A stretch of 64,000 nt of DNA. Source: JAAYUD01 sp963676865 (lineage in GTDB: Bacteria; Bacteroidota; Bacteroidia; Bacteroidales; Bacteroidaceae). Location of the stretch: NCBI GenBank assembly GCA_963676865.2, contig CAXXSS010000001.1:1054001-1118000 (forward strand), in the 5' to 3' direction. The first letter of the stretch is position 1, and every line of letters begins with the position of its first letter. Shown here in pieces: positions 17,408-31,042 of this stretch. Below the pieces are notes generated by a model. It saw nothing but the letters and a program-made list of their open reading frames with translations, made no database searches and was not told the origin of the DNA. Both the position numbers and the translations under genes were made by a program.

Positions 17408-19574
17408 AATACTTACGATAAAGAGATCGTGCTTTCGCTACTCCATCACCACTTTGCGGATAATGTATCTTCATTGACAAATCGATAAATTGACGTCCCC
17501 ACCGATAACACTGTTCATTAAACGCTTTCTCATCAAAAGTTCGATGCTGAATACAACAGTCTGTCACCTCATCAATGAACATATCCCAACGAGGTGCATA
17601 ATAGTTTGAGATCAACCCGCTCCACCCACGGCGAGCATAATCGGTAAGTTGATCTGTATCTCCCCACACTGTAACCAATGTACGAGCATTTATCTCATAA
17701 TAATCTTTCTCTTTCGCATTTACACCTATAGCGCGTGCTTTATCGATCCACTGTTTCAAAGAGAAAGTAGGATGACAAGCCACCAACTCATCGGTTTCTT
17801 CTAACAACGTCTTCATTTGTTTTCCTATCAGCTCAACCTCTTTTACATTCCCAGCCTTATACGCCATAACAAAGCGATCACGCAATTGCTGAAAATATCC
17901 TCCCAGAACTTGCCTACCAATATTTACCACATCAAAGAGATAGGTATCACGATTGCATTTTTTTATAGACAATAACTCCTTCCAAACATTTATCAGGTGT
18001 TGTTGCTCATTGGTTGACATATAATTATTTTTCAATTCATGGGAGCGAGTCTCCATGCAGGGGAACGATTCAATTAATGTACCTTGAGGCGAACCTGTAA
18101 CTGAATTCAACACATCCCGATACATTGATTGCCATGCCATCCGTGCTATCGGAGACCGTTTACCAACTCTTCTGTCAGCCAAACAATCAACCCAAGCATT
18201 ATCCTGTTGTGGAATATTCCAAGCCTTATCAAACAAAAACTCATAGGCAAATTGATTCACATCAAGCCCCTCAAGGGTTCCTCCTACTCCGGAGAAGTTA
18301 CTTTTTGCCTCACTATAAGTATGCGACAATCGTTCGCTTATACGTTTCAACGGACCGCAAACCATTGTATTACCACCGAAGTTACCCAAATAGCACCAGA
18401 TAAATGGCTGACCGAAAAAAGAATCCGTCCGTCTCCAGACCTCTGTGTTGTCACAAAAATAATCCAACAATATCAGTTTGTTCTGAGGTACGCCCTGTAA
18501 AAATGCCTTTATCCGAGGATTGGTCCAATGTTGTGCATTATAATAGAAAAGCCATCCCATCTGAAGCCATACCGCATCCTTATCCACAGCTTTCAAGGAT
18601 TGATATATATGCGAAGACATCAAAGCTAGAGAGTCAACATTCCAACTAGGCGGATCTACCTCATTAAAACAATCGATGCCATAGATATGATCTGTTCCGT
18701 AAACCTTTGTCTGTTCACAAAGATATTCTTTCTGAATAACGGAATATAAAGAATCCATTGGATTCAAAAAAGTACACTGATATTTTTTATCAAAACGGCA
18801 CCATTGCGAGACACTTGTCGTAAGCAAATGGGGAAATAATCTTTTGAGTGCACCAGGGATATGACCGGCAAATGCCGGCAATACCGGATGCATATTCAAT
18901 TCACGTTCTCTCTCTACTATTTTCTTTTGAAGTAACCTCTGATTATCCAGCCAACTCATCGGTAACGGACCTTGCCAAGCATCTATATTACTCATACGAT
19001 GCCAAGGCAAGTGTGCCGGGCCTGTAAAATAGGAACGAATCTCTGTATCAGTCAAACCGAATTTTCTCCATACATTATACCATATAGATTCTTGACCGGT
19101 AATAGCCAACGGAGTATTAACTCCGTTCAATGCCATCCAATCTATCAGTCTTTCCCAATCCTTCCATGTCCACCAAGGCATTGTATAACCGAAGGTACAA
19201 TAATTCAGAAAAAAACGAGTTGGCACTTTGGCACCAATTTTCACCGGAGCCTTTACTACCGGCAGTTCTGGTGGGAGCTGCACCGGATCAGATGCAAACC
19301 ACGAGACTGTGGTGTAGCAATAATTCTTTAAATAATAATTGAGCCCGACAGCCATCGAATTAGCATTATTCCCCGATATACAAATTTGATGTCCCTTACT
19401 TTCCAGTCCGAAAACATCCTTATCTGAAACAATGTGGCTGAAGACAAAAGCGTTACTATACTGAGGCATGAGCCGCTCCACCATTTGCCGCATAACTGAA
19501 AGATCTTTGTCCGCAGCATCAGAAAAAGGAACAATAAGCAGCAAACAAAATAAAAGGATGACAAAACGTTTCAT
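17376..19574 (-). CDS. Alpha-N-acetylglucosaminidase, glycoside hydrolase family 89
   Basis: A 732-residue secreted enzyme with a signal peptide (1-20). It has the NAGLU plan: a small N-terminal domain, a central barrel with RFFLNYCTFGYTMPWWTW, MALNGVNTPLAITGQE and the YGIDCFNEVDPP acid/base region, then the TLEGLDVNQ region expected to hold the nucleophile, and an all-helical C-terminal domain. GH89 removes terminal alpha-N-acetylglucosamine from host glycans such as mucin or heparan-sulfate-type chains. It lies 12 bp downstream of the GH16 gene, in one minus-strand operon. Confidence 0.9.
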   Translation of the reverse strand: MKRFVILLFCLLLIVPFSDAADKDLSVMRQMVERLMPQYSNAFVFSHIVSDKDVFGLESKGHQICISGNNANSMAVGLNYYLKNYCYTTVSWFASDPVQLPPELPVVKAPVKIGAKVPTRFFLNYCTFGYTMPWWTWKDWERLIDWMALNGVNTPLAITGQESIWYNVWRKFGLTDTEIRSYFTGPAHLPWHRMSNIDAWQGPLPMSWLDNQRLLQKKIVERERELNMHPVLPAFAGHIPGALKRLFPHLLTTSVSQWCRFDKKYQCTFLNPMDSLYSVIQKEYLCEQTKVYGTDHIYGIDCFNEVDPPSWNVDSLALMSSHIYQSLKAVDKDAVWLQMGWLFYYNAQHWTNPRIKAFLQGVPQNKLILLDYFCDNTEVWRRTDSFFGQPFIWCYLGNFGGNTMVCGPLKRISERLSHTYSEAKSNFSGVGGTLEGLDVNQFAYEFLFDKAWNIPQQDNAWVDCLADRRVGKRSPIARMAWQSMYRDVLNSVTGSPQGTLIESFPCMETRSHELKNNYMSTNEQQHLINVWKELLSIKKCNRDTYLFDVVNIGRQVLGGYFQQLRDRFVMAYKAGNVKEVELIGKQMKTLLEETDELVACHPTFSLKQWIDKARAIGVNAKEKDYYEINARTLVTVWGDTDQLTDYARRGWSGLISNYYAPRWDMFIDEVTDCCIQHRTFDEKAFNEQCYRWGRQFIDLSMKIHYPQSGDGVAKARSLYRKYFTHREGPPQF

Positions 19575-19586
19575 ACGTATTAGGAA

Positions 19587-20390
19587 TTATCTGTTTTTCT
19601 TTTTATAAACCTTCACATAATCGACCATAAATGTATCAGGAACACAAGCTTGTTTCAGACTTTCCTTTTTATCAGGAATCTCCATGCTCAATATAATGTA
19701 TTCTTTAATATGAGAAATGCCTATTGTTTGTTCATGATATTTCAGCCCATCTATAAAGAACGAATATTTATTTTTTGTCCATTCCAAACCAAAAGTATGA
19801 TATCCGTCCGACAGACCTTTCAAACGACTTATCATTTCCTTACTCGACTTCATTTTAGGACCATACGCCCAATGTAGACAATGAGTCAACGTATCTTTAC
19901 CCATCTCTTTAAAATACTCGAAGATATCTATTTCCGTTCCATATTTTGCAGGATCGCTACCCTTGCTTATTAAAGGAGACTGCATCCAAAAAGCAGCCCA
20001 AGGGCCACAACCGTTTTGCAACTTCGCCCTACATTCATAGTAACCATAACTATTCTCAAATTTCTTCTCTGTCCCTATCATGCCTGCCAATACACTGTCG
20101 CCTTTGATATCAAACATCAGCATCAATTTGCCGTCACGTACTTTCACCATAGAAGCATCATTATATCCAATACGGCGTGGACCAATCCCTCTCAGCCCCC
20201 ATTTAGTTGTATCAAGCGAATTTCCATCAAAGTTATCTTCCCAGACCAACTGATAACCATGTTTCTCAGGGAAAAAACATTGCTGACTCAATGCATTGTT
20301 CTCCGACGAATAGGGATAATTCCTCCTGCTGCAACCGAAGAACGAAAGGGCAACAACAAATCCCAACACCAAATAGATCAAGTTTTTCAT
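19587..20390 (-). CDS. Glycoside hydrolase family 16 lipoprotein
   Basis: A 267-residue protein. A lipoprotein signal ends at about Cys20 (LSFFGC). The GH16 jelly-roll carries the catalytic motif EIDIFE, with the two glutamates as nucleophile and acid/base, in GTEIDIFEYF. GH16 enzymes cleave beta-1,3 or beta-1,4 glucans, galactans or mucin O-glycans; here the GH89 partner hints at host glycans, but this is inference. It is the first gene of the two-gene operon, and its promoter region (20391-20649) is AT-rich with no clear TAnnTTTG element. Confidence 0.9.
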   Translation of the reverse strand: MKNLIYLVLGFVVALSFFGCSRRNYPYSSENNALSQQCFFPEKHGYQLVWEDNFDGNSLDTTKWGLRGIGPRRIGYNDASMVKVRDGKLMLMFDIKGDSVLAGMIGTEKKFENSYGYYECRAKLQNGCGPWAAFWMQSPLISKGSDPAKYGTEIDIFEYFKEMGKDTLTHCLHWAYGPKMKSSKEMISRLKGLSDGYHTFGLEWTKNKYSFFIDGLKYHEQTIGISHIKEYIILSMEIPDKKESLKQACVPDTFMVDYVKVYKKKNR

Positions 20391-20953
20391 ATAAACATAT
20401 TTTTAGGTGTTTAAAAGTAGTTATTTGTTTTTAATCAATACTCATATTTTACATTAATTTATAATAAAAGACTTAATATTTAAATTTATTCATTCATTAC
20501 TCCACTTATTCAGCATCAATTAAATATCATACAATAAGAAAGACAAAAAATAGATTCAGCCAAGTACTCCTTTCGCCGAAGACAATAGCATTAACACAAA
20601 TCAATGCGGCACCATCATTAGGTGCATCATAAATACATGTGATTTTAGAAGGCTCACCGTTAAAAGCTAGGGGGTTGAACATAAGTATTATTAATAGCAC
20701 ATCACATAAAAAAAGTGATTTTCGAGCCTGCGGCATCAACAAAATTGTCGTATGTTAGTTTTTTCAGTGACGTCCATACGTTTTCAAAAAAACTTAAGGA
20801 CGTCAACAAATTTAGGTCCATATGTGGTTCTGGGTGATAAGTGTGGTGTACTGAATTTGGTTGACAGTTAAACACTAGTAAACCTAAGGGAGTTGACAAT
20901 TACAATCATGTATACCTAAAGTAGTTGTCAACTCTGCAAAGTTAATCCTATTT

Positions 20954-21907
20954 TTATTGACAAACAAGTATTGTTTGTTCTTTATAGTTTGTTTTGTTCA
21001 GCTGATGCTTTAAAGCATCAGCTGAACAAAGTGGGTTTGGATGTTCTCCCGGGAGCATTTGCATCGGTGTTTTCATTGCCAGAGCTTGGTGCGGTCGTGC
21101 CCAATTGTAGAGATATATGGATCTGGCGACACCTTCCAAGGCTTCATCAAATGTTTTATTCTCATAATCGAAGAGCCATCCGTTCTTAACGGTATTGTTC
21201 ATCCTCTCGGCCAGTGCATTGTGCAAGGGGTCGCCCGTTTGCGTCATACTGATAGCGATTCCTCTTTCTTTGAGCTGTGACACATAACCTTTTGATGCAT
21301 ACTGCACACCTCGGTCGGAATGGTGGATAAGACCTGAAAGGTTGAATCCCTGACCTTTATAAAATCTGCACGCCATCATCAACGCTTTTGCCGGTCCTTC
21401 CGCTTCAAGAGTCCGAAAGAGGGCATATCCCACAATGATGCGGCTGAAGACATCCGTCAGCAGCGAAAGATAGGCAAATCCTTCTTTCGTGGATATATAA
21501 GTGATGTCACCCACCATCATGCGGCAAACACCACAGGCCACGTATTTAGGAGATGTGTTAAGCAAATCCGGATAGATCCGATATGGATGATCGGAGTTGG
21601 TCGTACGAGGTCTGTAACGTCTGCGGCGCAGCATCATCCCGTTGGCCCGAAGGACATCGATAAATTGGTCGCGTCCTATCGTGAACTTTTCTCCGAACCG
21701 AGACTTACACAGACTGTAAAGCTCGCGGCAACCGCTTCGGGGAAGCTCCTGACGCAGAAATTGACAGTAATACGTGATGCTGCTTATAAGTACATCTTGT
21801 TCGGCATTTGTTTCTTTGTGCTTGTAGTACCCTTGTCGGGAAATGTCAAGCAGTCCGCAAAGGGCGGATATGGTATAACTCATACCTTTACCCGCCTTTT
21901 GTGACAA
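20954..21907 (-). CDS. IS3-family OrfB integrase-type transposase (copy 1)
   Basis: A 317-codon frame from a TTG at 21907. It has an IS3 OrfB HTH_21 region and an rve catalytic core with Asp (GDITYIS), Asp (HSDRGVQYAS) and Glu (NALAERMNN). It is probably made as a fusion with OrfA by a -1 frameshift at the heptamer 21931-21937 (reverse complement of AAAAAAC). The 3' end contains a perfect 38-bp palindrome (20993-21030). Confidence 0.9.
   Translation of the reverse strand: MSQKAGKGMSYTISALCGLLDISRQGYYKHKETNAEQDVLISSITYYCQFLRQELPRSGCRELYSLCKSRFGEKFTIGRDQFIDVLRANGMMLRRRRYRPRTTNSDHPYRIYPDLLNTSPKYVACGVCRMMVGDITYISTKEGFAYLSLLTDVFSRIIVGYALFRTLEAEGPAKALMMACRFYKGQGFNLSGLIHHSDRGVQYASKGYVSQLKERGIAISMTQTGDPLHNALAERMNNTVKNGWLFDYENKTFDEALEGVARSIYLYNWARPHQALAMKTPMQMLPGEHPNPLCSADALKHQLNKTNYKEQTILVCQ
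20993..21030. repeat. Perfect 38-bp palindrome inside orfB (copy 1)
   Basis: Positions 20993-21011 are the exact reverse complement of 21012-21030. The same palindrome is at 39731-39768. It could form a strong hairpin in the transposase transcript. Confidence 0.85.
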
Positions 21908-21915
21908 GCAACCTA

Positions 21916-22284
21916 CTACTTGACATCGGAGTTTTTTCGTACCTTGATGTGATACTTCTCTTCAGCCAGGTCAATCATGCAATCATAAACGTCACGGGCC
22001 ATCTCTGCACGCTTCAGCTCAGATTCCAATTCCTTAATGCGCACTTTCAAAGAGGTGATGTCTTCTTCTGAAGAGACATCCTCTGTACCGGTTGTTACAG
22101 CTTTATCCTTCATATTTAATGGGAATGGTTTGTCTTCAAGCCCAAAGATACGAAGCCAATTCCGAATTGAACCTCTGGATATACCATTTGCTTTTTCAAG
22201 GGTATACTTACCCTTGCTTCCATGAAGGTAAGAGTTTAAAATCTCTAGACGAATCTGATCGTCAATCTTTTTATTATTTCTCAT
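21916..22284 (-). CDS. IS3-family OrfA (copy 1)
   Basis: About 122 residues from the ATG at 22284 (a TTG at 22305 would add seven). It has an N-terminal helix-turn-helix (NKKIDDQIRLEIL, SRGSIRNWLRIFG) and a C-terminal leucine-zipper-like coiled coil (ITSLKVRIKELESELKRAEM). It binds the element ends and is the first half of the frameshifted transposase. It differs from copy 2 by one residue, Ala instead of Glu in the EKANG string. Confidence 0.85.
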   Translation of the reverse strand: MRNNKKIDDQIRLEILNSYLHGSKGKYTLEKANGISRGSIRNWLRIFGLEDKPFPLNMKDKAVTTGTEDVSSEEDITSLKVRIKELESELKRAEMARDVYDCMIDLAEEKYHIKVRKNSDVK

Positions 22285-22756
22285 TTTTGAATAAGTTTGT
22301 GTCAACTTATTCAGTACATGTCAAATACATTTATATATTGTCCTGATTCGATCTACATTTGAGCGGTGAGAGAGTAACGAAAATAGTGCCCTGTAAGGCT
22401 ATGTGAGTGAGGTTTGGATAAGAAAGTATCAGAATATCTGGAAATATTCACATTGAAATACGCTCTAGAAATTGATTGCACGCAAAGTTTTGTGTCATAG
22501 CTCGTTTCTGCGTCAATGGGGTATGGTATCCAACTATTTGGATAGAGTAAGACAATAGCTATTGTGGCTGTTTATATCATTCTTTTCTGAAAAACAGATA
22601 AATATTCCACGTCCTCTTGCAACTCATTCATATAAATCCAGTCTCTTTCTCGGATCTAAGCACTCAAAACCATAATATTAGTCCCCTGACTTTTACTGGC
22701 GAGCCTCTTCGATGAAGAACGCGGATTTGAATGACTAAAATCCGTCACGATAGAAA

Positions 22757-22796
22757 AAGAAAAGGAGCTAAGCTAACTGCCTAACTCCTTGATTAT
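22757..22796 (-). terminator. Probable terminator downstream of tRNA-Pro
   Basis: On the minus strand the arms AAGGAG and CTCCTT enclose a second short pairing (TTAG/CTTAG region) and are followed by a T-rich tract toward 22745. Confidence 0.5.
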
Positions 22797-22802
22797 CAAA
22801 TG

Positions 22803-22877
22803 TCGGGATGACTAGATTCGAACTAGCGACCACACGCCCCCCAGACGCGTACTCTAACCGGACTGAGCTACATCCCG
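22803..22877 (-). tRNA. tRNA-Pro (anticodon GGG)
   Basis: A 75-nt cloverleaf: acceptor CGGGATG pairs with CATCCCG, the D arm has AGCTCAGT, the anticodon loop reads CTGGGGG (anticodon GGG), and the T arm has GTTCGAATC. The 3' CA is encoded, with A as discriminator. It lies between the dispersed element and aroB. Confidence 0.9.
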
Positions 22878-22933
22878 AATTGCGAGTGCAAAAGTACAGT
22901 TTTATTTTGACTAATACAAAAATAAGAGCCATT

Positions 22934-23980
22934 TTATTCCATACACTCCCGATAAAAATCTAAAACTTCTTCAATAGTTTTCCTGTCGGCTTCCTGGTTA
23001 ATTTGTATTTTACCGACATCTTCAAGTAAAGTAAAATTAATCACATCATTCTCATTCTTTTTATCATGTAGCATTAACTGATAAAGATGATCATAATCAT
23101 CACACCCGAAAGAAAAAAGACCATAATTATCCTTTATAAAATGAATAGTCTGCCGCATTTTATCTTTTGGGAAGCCCGATTTCACACAACTCATATAAAG
23201 TTCACAAACCATCCCGTAAGCGACAGCATAACCGTGCAAAATAGGTTTTTGTCTAGCCAAAGCCAAACTCTCGAAAGCATGACCAAAGGTGTGACCAAAG
23301 TTCAACGCCTTCCGAATACCTTTTTCATTAGGATCTTGAGCTACTATTTCTTGCTTAACTTGAATATTCTGACCAACCAATTCTTTCATCAAGACATAAT
23401 CGATATCATTAATCTCAAAGTTCAAAAGTTCCGCCCAATGAGAAACGCTATCAATAAGCCCATGTTTCAACATCTCAGCATAACCGGATAAAATGTTAGA
23501 ATGATCAAGAGTACGAAGAAAATCGGTATTGATCAACACATAACTAGCTGCATTGAACACCCCAATTTCGTTTTTTAGACCCTTAAAGTTTATCCCTGTT
23601 TTACCACCAACCGAAGCGTCAACCATAGCCAACAGAGTTGTTGGCACATTAATATAATTAATTCCTCTTTTAAAAGTAGAAGCTGCAAAGCCACCCAAAT
23701 CGGTAATCATCCCACCACCTAAGTTAATAAGGAGCGAATGACGAGAAGCTCCCTTTTCGCTTAAAAAGCTCCACACACTAACCAATGTTTGGATATCCTT
23801 ATTTAAATCTTCAGCACCTACTACGATGATTTGAAAATTATCCAAAGAGCCCAACAGTAAAGGTAGGCAGAGCTTTTCCGTATGCACATCCGTAAGCACA
23901 AACACCTTATCATGTTCGCAACGCTCAACAGCGGCCTCTATATCTGCTTTAAAATCCGTACAGAGCACAACATTCTTCAT
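22934..23980 (-). CDS. aroB: 3-dehydroquinate synthase
   Basis: About 348 residues from the ATG at 23980 (MKNVVLC); a longer frame to 24001 adds seven residues. The NAD-binding glycine-rich loop (NLGGGMITDLGGF), the VPTTLLAMVDASVGGKTGIN motif and the metal-binding HGYAVAYGM and NFGHTFGHAFE motifs are all present. It converts DAHP to 3-dehydroquinate in the shikimate pathway, using NAD+ and a divalent metal. It appears to be a single gene; the tRNA-Pro follows 56 bp downstream. Confidence 0.95.
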   Translation of the reverse strand: MKNVVLCTDFKADIEAAVERCEHDKVFVLTDVHTEKLCLPLLLGSLDNFQIIVVGAEDLNKDIQTLVSVWSFLSEKGASRHSLLINLGGGMITDLGGFAASTFKRGINYINVPTTLLAMVDASVGGKTGINFKGLKNEIGVFNAASYVLINTDFLRTLDHSNILSGYAEMLKHGLIDSVSHWAELLNFEINDIDYVLMKELVGQNIQVKQEIVAQDPNEKGIRKALNFGHTFGHAFESLALARQKPILHGYAVAYGMVCELYMSCVKSGFPKDKMRQTIHFIKDNYGLFSFGCDDYDHLYQLMLHDKKNENDVINFTLLEDVGKIQINQEADRKTIEEVLDFYRECME

Positions 23981-24097
23981 CACAATCATTTTTATCATCA
24001 CAAAGATACAGCATAGAGCCTAAATGGGAAAATAAAAAGAATTATTTAACCATTCATTCACATCGTTCAGAATATAAGCTAAAGCTATACTTACTTG

Positions 24098-24120
24098 TAT
24101 ATCTCGCGATACGAGATATA
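24098..24120. repeat. Short inverted repeat in the aroB/rRNA intergenic region
   Basis: TATATCTCG at 24098-24106 pairs with CGAGATATA at 24112-24120 across a 5-nt loop. The rest of 24002-24272 is low-complexity and has an approximate direct repeat (ATATATGAACGTGATGGACGG-like strings near 24179 and 24227). No gene is seen. Confidence 0.5.
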
Positions 24121-24272
24121 AGCGAAAAGAGGGAGATGATAAAGAGGACGGATAAGAAGAATAAGAACTATGATTGAGATATATGAACGTGATGGACGGT
24201 AAGGCCTGAATGGTATGACTGAAATGTATGAACGTGATGAACGAACGGTAGGTATGGACGGTCTGAAAGTGT

Positions 24273-24326
24273 AAAAAAAGGAAAGGGTTCCGGCAGCCTG
24301 ATCGGCTTTACCGGAACCCTTCCTGC
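24273..24326 (-). terminator. rRNA operon terminator
   Basis: On the minus strand, the arm AGGAAGGGTTCCGG pairs with CCGGAACCCTTTCCT (an extra base bulged) across a loop, and a run of seven T follows. It lies just after 5S rRNA. Confidence 0.85.
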
Positions 24327-24330
24327 TAAA

Positions 24331-24439
<109 letters not shown>

Positions 24440-24544
24440 AAATATCCTTTGACATGACAGGCAAACAAGAAATCTTAAAACATAAACATGTTTTCGTAAA
24501 AACACTGACGTATATGACAACCCAGTCTACAAAAGACTGAGGAA

Positions 24545-27433
<2,889 letters not shown>

Positions 27434-27586
27434 TTCCTGCCTTCAGTAAAGTCAATCCTTCATTTTCACAAAGAACGGACTGGCATATACTTCAGCTTAT
27501 TTGATCTTACTTTTACTCGTTACGTTTTCGTTTTCTTGTTTGTTTCATCATGTCAAATACCGCTTGTCTATTTCTCAAGACATTGG

Positions 27587-27660
27587 TGGAGAATAACGGA
27601 TTCGAACCGTTGACCCCCTGCTTGCAAAGCAGGTGCTCTAGCCAGCTGAGCTAATCCCCC
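27587..27660 (-). tRNA. tRNA-Ala (anticodon TGC)
   Basis: A 74-nt spacer tRNA. The 5' end is GGGGGATTAGCTCAGC, the anticodon loop contains TTTGCAA with anticodon TGC, and the T arm is GGTTCGAATCC. It lies between 16S and 23S in the usual Bacteroides order. Confidence 0.93.
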
Positions 27661-27681
27661 GTAGTCAACCTGTGACATACG

Positions 27682-27755
27682 TAGTCCCAGGCAGAGTTGA
27701 ACTGCCGACCTCTACATTATCAGTGTAGCGCTCTAACCAACTGAGCTATAGGACT
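27682..27755 (-). tRNA. tRNA-Ile (anticodon GAT)
   Basis: A 74-nt spacer tRNA. The 5' end is AGTCCTATAGCTCAG, the anticodon loop is CTGATAA (anticodon GAT), and the T arm is AGTTCAACTC. It is followed by tRNA-Ala 21 bp downstream on the minus strand. Confidence 0.93.
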
Positions 27756-27931
27756 GACTGCTGTTGTTTGTTCAACCCCGGACCCTGAGAGCCCGGCTTC
27801 TTTCTTTTCTCTGGTATATTTTAGTATATAAACAATTGGAGGTACAAGAGCCCTTATTAAAAGGGAAGTTCCATTTTCGAACCGCAATGTCAAAAAGTCG
27901 GTGTAACTTCATCTCGGTCATTCGTCTCCAG

Positions 27932-29460
<1,529 letters not shown>

Positions 29461-29718
29461 GTATAATTTGTTTTTTCCGTATCTTACATCTCAGCCGAAA
29501 CCGAAATACAAAATACTTTTTGTTTCCTCAGAACGAATATCCAAGACTATTGAAATTTCCTGTCTTCTATTTATTGACGGTTCGTTTCTTTTACCCAGAT
29601 ACCAATACCTCGAAAGGCATCGTACCTGCTCTTGTACTACTCTATTGTTTATGTAACTATTTCAAATATCGCTTGTTTAAGCCCTCGAGACAGTATGTTT
29701 CGTTCTCGAAAGCGGATG

Positions 29719-29750
29719 CAAAGGTAGAGACTTTTACTATCCCCTCCAAA
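29719..29750 (-). promoter_or_regulatory. rRNA operon promoter
   Basis: On the minus strand a TTTG (29747-29750) is followed after 20 bp by TACCTTTG (29719-29726), an exact fit to the Bacteroides TTTG-N20-TAnnTTTG form. It lies about 260 bp before 16S, leaving a leader typical of rRNA operons. Confidence 0.75.
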
Positions 29751-29978
29751 CATTATCCAAACTTTTTTTCATCTTTTTTTTAACGTATCACATAAGACGC
29801 TGATTCAAAACAGGTTCACAAACCCATTTTTTTTAGAGACGCACGGTGAAAAAAAGGCGGAAAAAGAAAATAAAGAAAAGGAAGGCTCCAAAAAGAGACG
29901 AAGGCCCGGGAACGAAAACATACCGAATACGCCAAGATTCCGCAAGTACGAGGCCGAAACTACATAAGAAACGGCTTG

Positions 29979-30044
29979 TCGAATCACAGTTGTGAGTCGA
30001 TCGTTCCATATATGTGATTCGATCGAATCACAATTGTGGAACGA
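29979..30044. repeat. Nested palindromes upstream of the rRNA promoter
   Basis: TCGAATCACA (29979-29988) pairs with TGTGAGTCGA (29991-30000) with one mismatch. A perfect 20-bp palindrome then fills 30013-30032 and is itself flanked by TCGTTCCA (30001-30008) and TGGAACGA (30037-30044). The TCGAATCACA motif therefore occurs four times, in both orientations. The rest of 29805-30103 is purine-rich and holds no gene. Confidence 0.7.
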
Positions 30045-30103
30045 CAAATGGAAAAAACACCCAACGAAAAAGGGACGGATACCGAACGAAAATACAAACG
30101 AAA

Positions 30104-30985
30104 CTATTTCTTAAGCTGTGAGAAATATACGCCACAAAGTATCATTGCTCCGCCAATAATCCCGACGAAGGTGATACGTTCATGCAAGACAATGGCAGAA
30201 GTGATAAACGTGGCCAGCGGGTTGAGATAAAGATAATTGGTTGAAGCAATAATGCCCAATTTCTTGACGACATAATTCCAAGACAGGTATGCAATAAAGG
30301 AAGCCAAGATGCCCAAATAAAGCAAATTGCCCAACACTGTATAGTTGGTTAAGATTGAGAGTTGAAAGTGGTTATTGCTCAAAATCAAGAAAGGAAGAAT
30401 CGTAATAATACCATAAAAGAAAACCTTACGAGTAATAAACGCCGACGAATAACCACTATTATTCAATCGTTTAAGAATAACGCTATAGACTACCCATAGG
30501 CACGACGCTGTCAGTGTGAGAATATCGCCTATCGGATTTAGTTTAAGCACGAAATGACCATTGAATACGACCAAAACAACTCCAGCCAGAGCCAGCAGGC
30601 CTCCCCATATCAAGAAACGAGTAATTCGCTCATTTTTATAAAGAAGAATGGCAGTAAGAGAAGTGAATAAAGGTGTAAGACTGATTAATATGGAGACATT
30701 GCAGGCTTGAGTAAATTGCAGTGCCGTATTTTCTGCCATAAAATACAGAGAGCCGCCAGCTAATCCAAGACCGGCCAAAAGTATTTCATCCTTGAAACTA
30801 TTCGCAAATAATCGACGACCGGCTATAGCCAACATGCAAAAGTAAGCCAAGACAAAACGAAGGAACATTATTTGAGACGGCAATAATCCGTGATTGATCA
30901 ACACCTTAGAAGAGACAAACGTTGTCCCCCAAAGCACCGAAATAGAGATTGCCAAAATATGTATAGGTGTCCTTGTATGCTTCAT
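30104..30985 (-). CDS. EamA-family (drug/metabolite superfamily) transporter
   Basis: A 293-residue protein with ten predicted membrane helices as two EamA repeats (first SVLWGTTFVSSKVLI, second ILTLTASCLWVVYSVILKRL). Such proteins export or exchange amino acids, purines or other small metabolites; the substrate is not evident. It is very similar to the gene at 31043 and lies 57 bp after it in the same orientation, so the pair looks like a tandem duplication. Confidence 0.88.
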   Translation of the reverse strand: MKHTRTPIHILAISISVLWGTTFVSSKVLINHGLLPSQIMFLRFVLAYFCMLAIAGRRLFANSFKDEILLAGLGLAGGSLYFMAENTALQFTQACNVSILISLTPLFTSLTAILLYKNERITRFLIWGGLLALAGVVLVVFNGHFVLKLNPIGDILTLTASCLWVVYSVILKRLNNSGYSSAFITRKVFFYGIITILPFLILSNNHFQLSILTNYTVLGNLLYLGILASFIAYLSWNYVVKKLGIIASTNYLYLNPLATFITSAIVLHERITFVGIIGGAMILCGVYFSQLKK

Positions 30986-31042
30986 AATTCTGTTTTGACG
31001 AAGACAAAGGTAACAAAAGGATGTTAGAAATAATCAATCGAA

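Larger units (their letters stand above)
20842..22323 (-). mobile_element. IS3-family insertion sequence, copy 1
   Basis: A 1482-bp element, almost identical to copy 2 (38438-39919), in the opposite orientation. The ends read TGACATGTACTGAA and TGTGGTGTACTGAA inward. No matching target duplication flanks it here (ATT on one side, CTT on the other), unlike copy 2. It interrupts the dispersed element whose neighbouring segment is deleted, so an adjacent deletion after insertion is likely. Confidence 0.85.
20650..22706. repeat. Dispersed element, copy 1, with terminal inverted repeats and a nested IS3
   Basis: The copy is inverted relative to the copy at 38052. The left end (20650-20673) and the reverse complement of the right end (22683-22706) match at 19 of 24 positions, with consensus AGGCTCACCnnTAAAAG followed by nnAGGGG. 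The part 22324-22706 (383 bp) is clearly similar to 38052-38434. The part 20650-20841 is similar to 54130-54328. The middle, with the 64-nt hairpin seen in the other copies, is missing here; the IS3 element lies at that point. Confidence 0.75.

Noticed and set aside
20527..20899. Short minus-strand frames over the dispersed element (for example a 71-codon frame)
   Set aside because: They cross the element and change with the inverted loop; the amino acid sequence differs between copies, so they are probably not translated genes.
20842..22323. Shorter IS3 ends at TGTACTG/CAGTACA
   Set aside because: Those ends give no target duplication in copy 2; ends five bases further out give a TCG duplication and match the site in copy 3.
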